Shown here in pieces: positions 8,507 to 17,354 of a DNA stretch of 56,915 bases; positions within the stretch are counted from its first letter, which is position 1, and each line of letters begins with the position of its first letter. Source of the stretch: CAYTSW01 sp964440605 (lineage in GTDB: Bacteria; Planctomycetota; Phycisphaerae; Phycisphaerales; UBA1924). The position numbers and the translations under genes were made by a program. The stretch spans positions 1 through 56,915 of the forward strand of contig CAYTSW010000005.1 in assembly GCA_964440605.1 (NCBI GenBank), in the 5' to 3' direction. Below the pieces are notes generated by a model. That model worked only from the letters and a program-made list of their open reading frames with translations. It had not been told where the DNA came from and ran no database searches.

Positions 8507-9040
8507 ATGGACCGGATGAAGACCGTGTGGATGGCGAGCTGCGTGAGCGCGGCGATGGCGTTGATCGGGTGCGGCGAGGGCAACAGCGAAGGCGAGACGA
8601 CATCGCAAAGCTCGACATCGCCGACCTGGCTGCTGGTGAGCGCCCCCGAAGACGCGCGAAGCGTGGTGGAGGCCAAGTCGCAGGCGACCGAGGGCGAGAC
8701 GATCGTGCTGCGCGGTCGCATCGGCGGGCGCGCCCTGCCGATGAGCGACGACAGCCCCGTGTTTACCGTCATGGATCTCTCCATCCCGCACTGCGGCGAG
8801 ACGGCCCACGACTCCTGCCCGGCGCCATGGGACTACTGCTGCGAGACCCCCGAGACCATCGCGGCCCACTCGGCGACGGTGCAGGTGGTCGGTGACGACG
8901 GGCGACCGATCACACAGAGCCTGACCGCAAGCGGGCTGTCGCCGCTGGACGAAGTGATCGTCGTCGGCACTGTCGGCGCGCGCCCGAACGAAAGAGTGCT
9001 GACCGTCAAGGCCACGGGCGTATACCGCGCCGAAAGCTGA
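8507..9040 (+). CDS. Lipoprotein with conserved-looking Cys motif and OB-like domain
   Basis: A 177-residue lipoprotein. The signal peptide ends in a lipobox with the modified Cys at 22 (ALIGC). After a Ser/Thr-rich linker, a beta-rich domain begins with GETIVLRGRIGG, as in OB-fold proteins. Its centre carries PHCGETAHDSCPAPWDYCC, giving Cys 96, 104, 111 and 112 plus His 95 and 101, which could form a metal site. I place the start at ATG 8507 (MDRMKTVWM), which has AAAGGA just upstream; the longer form starting at 8459 lacks support. It lies 48 bp after the second permease on the same strand and closes the export locus. Its stop is 24 bp from the convergent purQ stop. No named family assigned. 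Confidence 0.75.
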   Translation: MDRMKTVWMASCVSAAMALIGCGEGNSEGETTSQSSTSPTWLLVSAPEDARSVVEAKSQATEGETIVLRGRIGGRALPMSDDSPVFTVMDLSIPHCGETAHDSCPAPWDYCCETPETIAAHSATVQVVGDDGRPITQSLTASGLSPLDEVIVVGTVGARPNERVLTVKATGVYRAES

Positions 9041-9064
9041 GCCCCATGCGGACTCCGCCGCTTG

Positions 9065-9883
9065 CTACACCGCTGCATCCTCGCGCACGAGGTTGACCGC
9101 GGCGTCGAACATGGCTTGGCCGGGGGTTCGCTCGTCGTGCGTGGCAAGCGTGCTAGGGGCGGGGTGGTGGCGCCAGGTGAGGTAGCGTTCCGGGTGAGGC
9201 ATCAGGCCGAAGATGCGGCCCGTGGTGTCGCAGACGCCCGCGATGCCGCGCACGGAGCCGCTGGGGGAATCGTCGGGGTGGTAGTGCAGCGCGAGTTGTC
9301 CGCGTTGTTCGAGCGCGTCGAGGAGCGAAGCGTCGGCGATGAGCCGACCCTCGCCGTGGGCGACGGGCAGCACGCGCGCGGGGTCATGTTCGCCGAGCCG
9401 CGAGAGCGGCGTGGTCCAGACGCAGGGCGAATCAAGCGCCGCTTCGACGCGGCACCAGCGGTCGATGTAGCGCCCGGCTTTGTTCGCGACGAGCGCGAGC
9501 GTGGGTTCGGGCGCCGTGTCGGGCCAGTCGTGTCCCGGCTCGGGCCCGGGGAGCAGGCCGCACTGCACCATCACCTGGAAGCCGTTGCAGATGCCGATCA
9601 TCGGCGTGCCGCGGCGAGCCGCCTCGGCCAAGGCGGGCCAGAGCCTTCGGCGGAGGGTGGCAGCGAGCACGCGGCCGGCGGCGATGTCATCGCCGTGCGA
9701 GAAGCCGCCGGGGATGCCGATCAACTGCGCACAATCAAGCACCGAAGGCGTGCGCGCGAGCGTGTCGACGTGTTCGAGTCGGGGCTGGGCGCCCGCGGCC
9801 TCGAACGCGCGGCATAGTTCGGCGTCGCAGTTCGTGCCCGCCGTGCGGATGACCAGTGCGGTGAGAGAAGAGCGTTCAGCCAT
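9065..9883 (-). CDS. purQ: Phosphoribosylformylglycinamidine synthase, glutaminase subunit PurQ
   Basis: A 272-residue class I glutamine amidotransferase that supplies ammonia to PurL in step four of purine synthesis. The nucleophile is Cys99 in GICNGFQ and the His230/Glu232 pair is in PHPERY. The N-terminus reads ALVIRTAGTNCD, close to the GxNCD start of PurQ. I use ATG 9883. GTG 9889 would overlap the purL stop by four bases (GTGA) and is also possible; either way translation is coupled to purL. It is somewhat longer than the 220-230 residues of Gram-positive PurQ, with extra loops after residue 100. Confidence 0.93.
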   Translation of the reverse strand: MAERSSLTALVIRTAGTNCDAELCRAFEAAGAQPRLEHVDTLARTPSVLDCAQLIGIPGGFSHGDDIAAGRVLAATLRRRLWPALAEAARRGTPMIGICNGFQVMVQCGLLPGPEPGHDWPDTAPEPTLALVANKAGRYIDRWCRVEAALDSPCVWTTPLSRLGEHDPARVLPVAHGEGRLIADASLLDALEQRGQLALHYHPDDSPSGSVRGIAGVCDTTGRIFGLMPHPERYLTWRHHPAPSTLATHDERTPGQAMFDAAVNLVREDAAV

Positions 9884-9885
9884 GC

Positions 9886-12800
9886 TCACCAATCCAGCGT
9901 TCGAAAGAAAGCCTCGCGGCAGGAATCCACCGATATCGCCTCGTCACCAATACGTAACACGGCGTCGTCCGTCAGGGTCGCCAGCGGTACATACGCGCTC
10001 GACAGCGACGGTCCGCGCTCAGCGACGAACCGCTCCCATTGCGTGGGCGTGATCTCGAGGAGGAAGCCGGCGTTGCCCTCGGCGAAGTGGTCCACGTCGT
10101 CGCTGGTGACCTCTGCGCCGATGGTCTCGGGGCCGGCAATCAACACCTCGGCGAGAGCGACCAGTGCGCCGCCTTCAGAGCAGTCGTGAGCGCTCGCAAT
10201 GAAGCCCTCGCGGATGAGCGTCGCGACCTCGCGGGTGGCGAGGACGTTGTCATCAAGTCGCTGCGCATCGAACGTGTGCTCGCCCACGCCGAAGAAGACG
10301 ATGAGGTTGCCGGGCCTCTTGGCGTCCATCGTGACGCGCCGGCTGACATCGTCGACGATGCCGATGCCGGTGATGAGCAGCGTGTAGGGGATCTCGATGA
10401 CGTCGCCGGCTTTGGTGCGGAACTGGTTGTTGAGCGAGTCCTTGCCGCTGACGAAGGGTGTGCGGAAAGCCTTTGCGCCGTCGTAGCAGCCGGCGCACGC
10501 GCGTACCAGCGCGCCCAAATGTTCGGACTTCTGACAACTCGGCCAGCAGAAGTTGTCGAGGATCGCGATACGGTCGGGATCGGCGCCGACGCAGACAAGA
10601 TTGCGCACGCACTCGTCGATGCCCGCCAGGGCGCGTTCATAGGGGTCNNNNNNNNNNNNNNNNNNNNNNNNNNNNNNNNNNNNNNNNNNNNNNNNNNNNN
10701 NNNNNNNNNNNNNNNNNNNNNNNNNNNNNNNNNNNNNNNNNNNNNNNAGACAAGATTGCGCACGCACTCGTCGATGCCCGCCAGGGCGCGTTCATAGGGG
10801 TCGTCGAGCGAGATGTTCAGGCCGCATCCGACCGCAAGGCCGCGACTCGAGCCCGGCACGGGCTGGATCACCGCGGCGTCGCCCGGACCGTCGCCCTGCG
10901 CCCCGACGAGCGGCTTGACGACGGTGCCGCCCTGCACCTCATGGTCATACTGGCGAACGATCCAACGCTTCGAGGCGATGTTCGGGTCGGCGAGCAGTTG
11001 GAACAGGCGTTCCTCGATGCCCGACTGGAGCGATGGCGTTGTGGTCGGAGTGTTCGGCTTGGGCGTGCGCTCGAAGGTGGCTTCGCGCGTCGGCATGGGG
11101 ATGCCGTCGTGGAGAAAGCGCATGTCGATACGCCCGACTTCTTCGCCCCGGAAGCGAAGCACGAGCTCGGCGCCATCGGTGCCGAAGCGGCCCAGGTCCG
11201 CGAGTTCGACGTGTTCCTCGTCGCAGATACGCCGCAGCGCCTCGAGGTTCTTCTCAGGGACGGCGAGGATCATGCGCTCCTGGCTCTCGCTGATCCAGAT
11301 CTCGTCGTAGCGCAGGCCCGCATACTTGAGCGGCGCGCGTTCGAGGTGCACGTCGGCGCCGAGGCGTTCGCCCATCTCGCCGATCGCCGACGAGAATCCG
11401 CCCGCGCCGCAGTCGGTGATCGCGCTGAAGAGCGGTCCGCCCTCGGCGTCGCGGGCGCGCAGAGTTGCGTCGAGCACGCGTTTCTCTTCGATGGGGTTGC
11501 CGATCTGCACGGCGTGGGAGAACTCGTCGGCGTGGGTGTCCGTGAGCTCGGCGGAGCTGAAGGTCGCGCCGTGGATCCCGTCGCGCCCGGTGCGCCCGCC
11601 CAGAGCGATGATGCGGTCGCCGGCCTCGGGGCCGCCGTGGCTGAGGTGCGCGGGCATGACGCCGATGCAGCCGCAGAACACGAGTGGGTTGCCGATGTAG
11701 TCGGTGTGGAAGTGGACGGCTCCGTTGACGGTCGGGATGCCCATGCGGTTGCCGTAGTCGCGCACGCCTTCGACCACACGGGTGAGGACGCGGCGCGGGT
11801 GGAGGCAGCCCTGCGGGACATCGGCCGAGTCGGGCGGTGCAACGCAGAAGACGTCGGTGTTGGCGATGGGTTTGGCGGCGAGCCCGGTGCCGATGATGTC
11901 CCGGATGCATCCGCCGATGCCGGTCGCCGCGCCGCCGTAGGGTTCGATTGCCGAAGGGTGGTTGTGGGTCTCGACCTTCACGCACACCGCGTGGTGGTCG
12001 TCGAAGCGAACGATGCCCGCGTTGTCAACGAAGACGGAGAGCGTCCAGTCAACGCCCTCGGCGATCAGTTCGTGCGTCGCCGCGGCGACGGTCGACTTGA
12101 GGAGGTTGTGAATGGTGACCGAGCCGTCCGCGTGGTGCTCATGGCCCGGGCGGTCGGTCCAATCGATGGCGTCGTCGGGCCTCGGCGTCAGCCTGACCGT
12201 CGACTTGAGCGTCTTGTGCACGCAATGCTCGGACCAGGTCTGGGCAAGGGTCTCCAGCTCAATGTCCGTGGGTTCGCGGCCGCGGTCGCGGTAGTACGCC
12301 CGGACGGCGCGCATCTCGTCGAGAGAGAGAAAGAGATGGCCCTCGCGGCTGAGGCGTTGCAACGCGTCGTCGTCGAGCGTCGTGACCTCGATGTGCTTGA
12401 GCGTCTGATCGGCGTGGACGGCGTGGGGGAACGCTTCCGGTCGCCAAGGCGCAAAGTGGACGGCTTCGACAACCGGGTTGGCGAGCAGGCCGGTCGCGAG
12501 CGCCGCGACCTGATCCGCGGTGAGCCCGGCGACGTCATAACGGGCGCCGGTCGTGACCTCGAGCGGGGCGTCGTCGGGGAGGTCGAGCAGTTGGCGCGCC
12601 GCGCGCTCGACGGTGAGCGCCGGCGGGTCCATCACGCCGGGCAGCGGGTGGACCTCGATCGTGCGCATCGCAGTGGGCGTCGCATCGGCACCGATGGTGA
12701 ATCGCTGGCTGACTGGGTCGGCCAGCAGCTCGGCCGCGAGGCGTTCGGCGGCGGCGTCATCGACGTCTGTGCGGATGAGGTAGACGCTGGCAGAACGCGC

Positions 12801-12917
12801 TCCGGTCGGGCGCAGGTCGACAGACTGAGCGTTGCGCACGAGCGCGTCGGCGCGGGGATCGCCCGCGCCCTCGCGGGGCCAGACTTCGAGGCGGATCACA
12901 CGCGTCGCGGCGCTCAT
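9886..12917 (-). CDS. purL: Phosphoribosylformylglycinamidine synthase PurL with fused PurS-like repeats, split by a scaffold gap
   Basis: The synthase subunit converts FGAR to FGAM with ATP and ammonia from PurQ. The interval contains 100 N plus a 55-bp duplication; removing 155 bp leaves 2877 bp, an exact open frame of 958 residues. The N-terminus holds two PurS-like segments (about 6-80 and 85-165), each ending in a similar stretch (LADPVSQRF and LANPVVEAV). PurL follows, with TWSEHCVHKTLKS, the nucleotide/Mg region VKVETHNHPSAI and GGxIRD-like GGCIRDI, and further glycine-rich ATP motifs. Small PurL is about 740 residues with separate PurS; here PurS is fused while PurQ stays separate. 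No sign of true frame loss beyond the gap. Confidence 0.93.
10593..10802. other. Scaffold gap (100 N) flanked by an identical 55-bp duplication
   Basis: N fill 10648-10747. The 55 bases before the gap (10593-10647) are identical to the 55 after it (10748-10802); both encode the PurL segment DPYERALAGIDECVRNLV. The two contig ends therefore overlap and the gap of standard size 100 is not real missing sequence. Merging them restores purL in frame. Confidence 0.93.
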
Positions 12918-12979
12918 CGTTCAACTGTATCAGGGCGGCGTGCGCCGCTCGGATCCGCCGCTTCGCTACGATCGCCCCC

Positions 12980-13465
12980 ATGGTCGAGAGCTCACCGAAG
13001 TCGGACCGAGGCGACGGTGGCGAGCGCCCCGCGGTCGAGCTGTACACCGACGGCGCCTGCTCGGGCAATCCCGGCCCCGGTGGGTGGGCCTACATCCTCA
13101 AGCACCCGGCGTCGGGCCGATCGCGCGAACGCGCCGGCGCCGAGGCCGACACGACCAACAACCGCATGGAGCTCATCGCGGTCATCGAGGGGCTGCGGGC
13201 GCTTACGCGACCCAGCGCCGTTGCCATCTACTCCGACAGCAAGTACGTCCTCCAAGGGCTCGAGTCCTGGCTCGAAGGTTGGAAGAAAAAGGGATGGAAG
13301 ACCGCCGGCAAGAAGCCGGTCAAAAACGAGGACCTGTGGCGGCAGCTCGACGAACTCCGCGCGATGCACGAGCTGAGCTTCCACTGGATCAAAGGCCACA
13401 GCGAGCACCCCGAGAACGAACGCTGCGACCGCATGGCCGTCGAGGCCCGCGAAACGCTGCGATAG
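12980..13465 (+). CDS. rnhA: Ribonuclease HI
   Basis: A 161-residue endonuclease cutting the RNA strand of RNA-DNA hybrids. The four catalytic acids are visible: Asp24 (LYTDGAC), Glu64 (NNRMEL), Asp86 (YSDSKYV) and Asp150 (ERCDRMA). The basic segment SWLEGWKKKGWKTAGKKPVK matches the handle region of the E. coli-type enzyme, and the active-site histidine is in WIKGHSEHPENE. The first 17 residues are a charged extension. It is transcribed away from purL with 62 bp between the two starts. No strong ribosome site precedes the ATG. Confidence 0.96.
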   Translation: MVESSPKSDRGDGGERPAVELYTDGACSGNPGPGGWAYILKHPASGRSRERAGAEADTTNNRMELIAVIEGLRALTRPSAVAIYSDSKYVLQGLESWLEGWKKKGWKTAGKKPVKNEDLWRQLDELRAMHELSFHWIKGHSEHPENERCDRMAVEARETLR

Positions 13466-13564
13466 TCCCGGTTGTGCCCAACGGGCCGCCCCGATAACAG
13501 CCGGCGACAACATCTCACGCCTTCCCACGCGTCCCGCCAGCGATCGCCGGACGAAGATCCTCCC

Positions 13565-13912
13565 GTGAACCGCAGGCGCATCATCCGAGTGAGCCTCGTG
13601 TGCGGCGGCGTCGTGCTGAGTCTCGGCTCGGTCGCAACGATGCTCGAACGTCTCGATCAGGCAATGGCCGGCACACACGCCGCCGCCAGTGTCAGCCCCG
13701 ACGCGGGCCGCCAGGCCGCGATGTTGCGTTCGTACGTCCTCGACGGCGGACGTGCGCCAACCCGCGTGGATGCGCAAGCCCCGCCGGCCGAGTCGCCGCC
13801 CCGCCTGGAGGAGTTGCTCCGCGACGCCAACGCCGGTCCGACTGAGGCGAAGAATCCGAAGCTCAGGGCGGCACCCCGCGTGCTGCCGCCCGACGCCGAC
13901 ACCCAGGGCTGA
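13565..13912 (+). CDS. Small single-span membrane protein, unknown function
   Basis: A 115-residue protein with a GTG start (MNRRRIIRV), then one hydrophobic helix (about 7-27, VSLVCGGVVLSLGSVATML) and an Ala/Pro-rich outer region without cysteines. The Arg-rich start and single helix fit a type II membrane protein or uncleaved signal. The same frame is open to 13472, but the upstream part looks unlike protein. It sits 99 bp after rnhA on the same strand and ends 9 bp before the convergent kinase-like gene. I recognise no family. Confidence 0.5.
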   Translation: MNRRRIIRVSLVCGGVVLSLGSVATMLERLDQAMAGTHAAASVSPDAGRQAAMLRSYVLDGGRAPTRVDAQAPPAESPPRLEELLRDANAGPTEAKNPKLRAAPRVLPPDADTQG

Positions 13913-13921
13913 CCGCGGCAG

Positions 13922-14794
13922 TCAGGCGCCGAAGCGGTCGAGCGTGCGGCTGACCTCGCCCACATAGTGCCCGCCGAACAGCCGCGCGTGTACGAGCAAC
14001 GGGTACAGGTTGTAGAGCGCGCACCGCTCCTCGAAGAAGCCCGGCTCGATGGGCCGGTGCTCGGCATAGCGATCGAAAAACGACCGACCGAACGTCGAAA
14101 ACAACGCGATGAACGCGAGTTCGACTTCGTCGTGCGCGTAGTAAATCGCCGGATCGATGCAGCCCACGAGGCGCTCGCCGCGACACAACGCGTTGCCTGA
14201 CCACAGATCACCGTGAACGAGGCTGGGGCGAGGCCGCGCGGGCAGGTGCCGGTCGAGCCGACCGGCGAGCCTCTCGACACGGTCGGACAATCGCCCGTCG
14301 ATCCGTCCGGCCTCGCGGGCCGCACGCGCCATGTGGACCAGACGGTGCTCACCAAAGAATGCGGGCCACGACGCGGTCCACGGCGATGGCTGCTCCAGAC
14401 CCGCGATGACCGATCGGTGATCCAGCCCGAACCGCCCGTCATGCGGCGGCACAGGCTCAACCCCATGGAGCTGCGCAAGCCGCAACGCCGCATCGTCGGC
14501 CGCGGCCGACGAGCCCTGACCATCGTGTTTAATGAAGCTCATCACGAGCAGGTGAGGCTCCGCGATGACCACATCCGGAACCGGGAGCCGCGAACGCTCA
14601 CGAAGGGTCCGCAGCATGCGCCCCTCTACGTCGAGCGAGGCGTGGGCGCCGCGGTCCAGCTTGGCGACCAGCGTCGAGCCGTCGGAGCACTTCAGGCGGC
14701 GCACGTCGGCCACGCAGCCCCCGCCCAGCGGTGCGGCGTCCGTCACCATGACGCGCGCGAGCCGCTCGATTTCGTGCCGGAGGCGTTGATCCAT
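13922..14794 (-). CDS. Fructosamine kinase family protein
   Basis: A 290-residue phosphotransferase of the fructosamine/ketosamine-3-kinase family, which phosphorylates sugars attached to protein amines so that the adduct falls off. The catalytic loop HGDLWSGN is at 194-201, and the metal-binding Asp214 is in CIDPAIYYAHDEVELA. The N-terminal part has GGGCVADVRRL for the glycine-rich loop and LVAKLD for the ATP-binding lysine. I start at MDQRLRHEIE (ATG 14794), which gives the family's usual length; the longer frame adds 19 unlikely residues. It stands alone between a convergent small gene and the terminator of the pseudopilin gene. Confidence 0.88.
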   Translation of the reverse strand: MDQRLRHEIERLARVMVTDAAPLGGGCVADVRRLKCSDGSTLVAKLDRGAHASLDVEGRMLRTLRERSRLPVPDVVIAEPHLLVMSFIKHDGQGSSAAADDAALRLAQLHGVEPVPPHDGRFGLDHRSVIAGLEQPSPWTASWPAFFGEHRLVHMARAAREAGRIDGRLSDRVERLAGRLDRHLPARPRPSLVHGDLWSGNALCRGERLVGCIDPAIYYAHDEVELAFIALFSTFGRSFFDRYAEHRPIEPGFFEERCALYNLYPLLVHARLFGGHYVGEVSRTLDRFGA

Positions 14795-14832
14795 CCCGCG
14801 AGCGTAGTGGCGGCGCGACCATACCCGCGCAT

Positions 14833-14863
14833 AAAAAACGGGGCCGGACAAGGTCCGGCCCCG
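14833..14863 (-). terminator. Rho-independent terminator of the pseudopilin gene
   Basis: An 11-bp perfect GC stem (CGGGGCCGGAC at 14839-14849 with its complement at 14853-14863) has a 3-nt loop. Read on the minus strand it is followed directly by six T (14838 down to 14833). It lies 36 bp past the stop of the gene ending at 14899. Confidence 0.9.
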
Positions 14864-14898
14864 AGGGTCATGTCGTTGTGATTAGCCGCAGGCGATGA

Positions 14899-15945
14899 TC
14901 ACTGAGCGCCGTCGATCCAGACGAGCCCACGCTGGGGGTCGACCAGGAGCGAGGTGGCGTTGCCGGCGAGGAAGCCCATGGTGGGCATGCCCTGACGCCA
15001 GAGGCGAAGGAAGCCGTCGGAGCGGTTGCGGAAGTTGTTGGAGCCGAAGCCGTAGTCCACGTTCTCGGAAACGAAGAGGTTATCCGAGAAGACGGCTTCG
15101 CTGCCGATGCCGCGCACCACGAGGTTGCCGGGCGTGGGCGTGGTCTCGAAGCTGGCGTGGCCATCGTTGTAGGCGATGTTGCCTTCCCACTTGTTGCGCC
15201 CGCCGTGGATCAGCAGCGTGGTCGAGTCGGTACCCGAGGGACCTTCAACGAGCTGCCATTCTTCGGCGTCGCGGCCGCCGCCCGTGTCGCCCTGGTAGCG
15301 CGGTCCACGGTTCCCGACGACGGGCTGATTCGCCGAAGGCGAGATCGCGGACCACTGGTTGAGGTAGGTGCTGCGAGGCAGCAGCGGGATGTGCGCGTAG
15401 CTGTTGTTGCCGATGTTCTCGGGAACGTCGCTGGGACCGACGATATCGTCGTCGATGGGCGTGCCCTTGAACGAGGGGTCGTACACCGCGCCGTCAGGAT
15501 TGACGGTGTTCTGTTCCTGGAATCCGTTGGGGTTGGTGCCCCCGGTGCCGCCGGGGCGGTTGTAGTCGTAATCGCTTTCGTCGATGACCTGGATGTTCGG
15601 ATCCTTTTCATCCGGGCTGACGAAGACCGCCGGGTTGTCCAGCGTGCGGTTGAAGATCATCAGCGACCAGACGTTGCCGGTGCGGTCCTTGCGGCCCGGG
15701 TCCGACGGATCCTCGGTCTGGTCGAGGCGGTCCACTTGCGAGGGGACGGGGTATTGCTCGTCGTTCTCCTGCGCCCAGGCGACGAGACCCTGATGGATCG
15801 CGCGGACCTGAGCCAGGCACTTCGTCTGGCGAGCGGTGGCCTGCGCACGCCCGACGGCGGGCAGCAGGATGCCCACGAGCAGCGCGATGATCGCGATGAC
15901 CACCAGCAGCTCGACGAGCGTGAATGCGTGCTTGCGTGCTTTCAT
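14899..15945 (-). CDS. Prepilin-type N-terminal cleavage/methylation protein with DGH motif (copy 1)
   Basis: A 348-residue pseudopilin-like protein of the kind abundant in planctomycetes. The N-terminus KHAFTLVELLVVIAIIALL is a type IV prepilin signal. Cleavage would be after Ala7, not the usual Gly, with Glu at mature position 5. The long remainder ends with NIAYNDGHASF, matching the H-x9-DG/DGH region of DUF1559-like proteins, and a tail containing LRLWRQGMP. Such proteins are exported through a type II secretion or pilus-like machine; their role in planctomycetes is not settled. The upstream neighbour is a diverged copy with the same layout. A clear terminator follows. Confidence 0.88.
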   Translation of the reverse strand: MKARKHAFTLVELLVVIAIIALLVGILLPAVGRAQATARQTKCLAQVRAIHQGLVAWAQENDEQYPVPSQVDRLDQTEDPSDPGRKDRTGNVWSLMIFNRTLDNPAVFVSPDEKDPNIQVIDESDYDYNRPGGTGGTNPNGFQEQNTVNPDGAVYDPSFKGTPIDDDIVGPSDVPENIGNNSYAHIPLLPRSTYLNQWSAISPSANQPVVGNRGPRYQGDTGGGRDAEEWQLVEGPSGTDSTTLLIHGGRNKWEGNIAYNDGHASFETTPTPGNLVVRGIGSEAVFSDNLFVSENVDYGFGSNNFRNRSDGFLRLWRQGMPTMGFLAGNATSLLVDPQRGLVWIDGAQ

Positions 15946-16030
15946 GGTGTGTATCCAGTCGTGTTGGAGTTCCGATCTTCGTACTCACGCGGCGGCGCGG
16001 ACGCCGCTACGCAACGTCGATGACCGGTGG

Positions 16031-17041
16031 TCACTCGGTGAACGCGAACTCGCCGTTGTTGACGTCCAGGTGCTCGTTGAAGCTGAACTCGCTGCCGGAG
16101 ATATCGATGGGGATGCCCTGACGCCACTGACGCAGGTATGCGTTGCGACGCGACGACGCCGGGAGGCCGCCGCTACTCTCGAACACCTCGTCGACGAAGA
16201 TGTTGTCCTGCACGGCCACGCGCTCCCCGCTGTCGATCACGTTGAACGTCGCGTTGTCGGGCGTCGGGGCGGTCGCGAAGTCGACGTGGGTGTCGGCGAA
16301 GCCAACGTTGCCCTGCCAGTTCTCCCCGCGACCCCAGAGGGCGACGGCGGCCGAACGGTCACCGAGGTCGTTGTTCTGCGCCACGACCCAGACACGGTCG
16401 CGTTCGTAGTTGGCGTCCTGCATGTCGTACAGCGGGCCGCGGTTCGAGACGATCGGGGTCGAGGCGCTCACGGTATTCCGCCAGTCGGCGCCGCGGCCGA
16501 AGGCGATGCAGTTGTGCGCGTAGCTGTTGTGCGAGACCGTGGGCTCGAGGATCGAGGGGTCGTGCGCTTCGTCGTCGGTCGTGCCCTTGAACGACGGGTC
16601 ATACGAAGCCAGCGCGGGCTCGTTGGCGGTCGTGGGGTTGGTGTTCTGGTATTCCTCGTAGACCTGCACGTTGCCGGTGTCGTTGGGAGCGACCATGACG
16701 TCGGGCGTCAGGGCGTCCTGCGAGATGGTGATGGCGAAGATCGCGCCGGTGCGGTTCTTGAGGTTCCAAGGGGCGCCGGCGCCGCCGGGGCCTTCGGTCT
16801 GGTCGAGCGGGTCCACCCGAGTGGGGATCGGGTACTGCTCGTTGTTGAGCGTCGAGTACTGGATGAACGCCTGCGTGATGTTGCGGATCTGCGTCGAGTC
16901 CTTGACCTTCTGCGCGTTGAGCTGCGCGCGGTTCACGGCCGGGAGCAGGATGCCCACCAGCAGCGCGATGATGGCGATCACCACCAGCAACTCGACCAGC
17001 GTGAAGCCGGCCTTCCGGGACACATTCGTGCGTGTACGCAT
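16031..17041 (-). CDS. Prepilin-type N-terminal cleavage/methylation protein with DGH-like motif (copy 2)
   Basis: A 336-residue paralogue of the gene 85 bp downstream. The prepilin signal is canonical, KAGFTLVELLVVIAIIALL, cut after Gly12 with Glu at mature position 5. Shared features with copy 1 include the LLPAVxRAQ segment, a YPIPTRVDPLDQTE stretch (YPVPSQVDRLDQTE in copy 1), NVGFADTHVDF in place of NIAYNDGHASF, and the tail LRQWRQGIP. I start at ATG 17041 because AGGAGGT lies 7 nt upstream and the prepilin signal begins there; the open frame extends 108 codons further but reads as non-coding. The pair probably arose by tandem duplication. Confidence 0.88.
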   Translation of the reverse strand: MRTRTNVSRKAGFTLVELLVVIAIIALLVGILLPAVNRAQLNAQKVKDSTQIRNITQAFIQYSTLNNEQYPIPTRVDPLDQTEGPGGAGAPWNLKNRTGAIFAITISQDALTPDVMVAPNDTGNVQVYEEYQNTNPTTANEPALASYDPSFKGTTDDEAHDPSILEPTVSHNSYAHNCIAFGRGADWRNTVSASTPIVSNRGPLYDMQDANYERDRVWVVAQNNDLGDRSAAVALWGRGENWQGNVGFADTHVDFATAPTPDNATFNVIDSGERVAVQDNIFVDEVFESSGGLPASSRRNAYLRQWRQGIPIDISGSEFSFNEHLDVNNGEFAFTE

Positions 17042-17354
17042 GACACGTACCTCCTGAGAGCTCGGGACCGCCGGCAGGAGCCGTGCGGTCCACACATACA
17101 ACAGACCCACCCGACCATCGGGAGGGCTGCCCTCAACGGAGTGGTTGATCCGTGCCAAGCCACAAATGCAAATAATGAACATCAGTGCGGGTACTGGGAT
17201 GCTTGGCCTGATCCGCCTCCGAGAAGGGGAAGCGAGTACGCTACGGACAACTATCCGCGTGTCAAGCCTCCTCGGTTGCCTCGCATACCCGGCCTCGCAC
17301 CGTAGATTTCCGATCGAATACCAAACAAACTCCTGACGTAGCAAGGATCCGACG
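17042..17354. promoter_or_regulatory. Divergent intergenic region between pseudopilin and RidA-like genes
   Basis: These 313 bp separate two divergent starts and must hold both promoters. The stretch 17160-17185 is notably AT-rich for this genome. I cannot fix -10 and -35 boxes with confidence. AAGGATC precedes the RidA-like start. No repeat of the families found elsewhere occurs here. Confidence 0.4.
17049..17055 (-). promoter_or_regulatory. Ribosome binding site of pseudopilin copy 2
   Basis: AGGAGGT on the minus strand, 7 nt before ATG 17041. It decides the start against a much longer open frame. Confidence 0.8.

Noticed and set aside
9886..12917. purL as a pseudogene or two genes
   Set aside because: The break is explained by the duplicated contig ends; the merged frame is perfect and all motifs are present.
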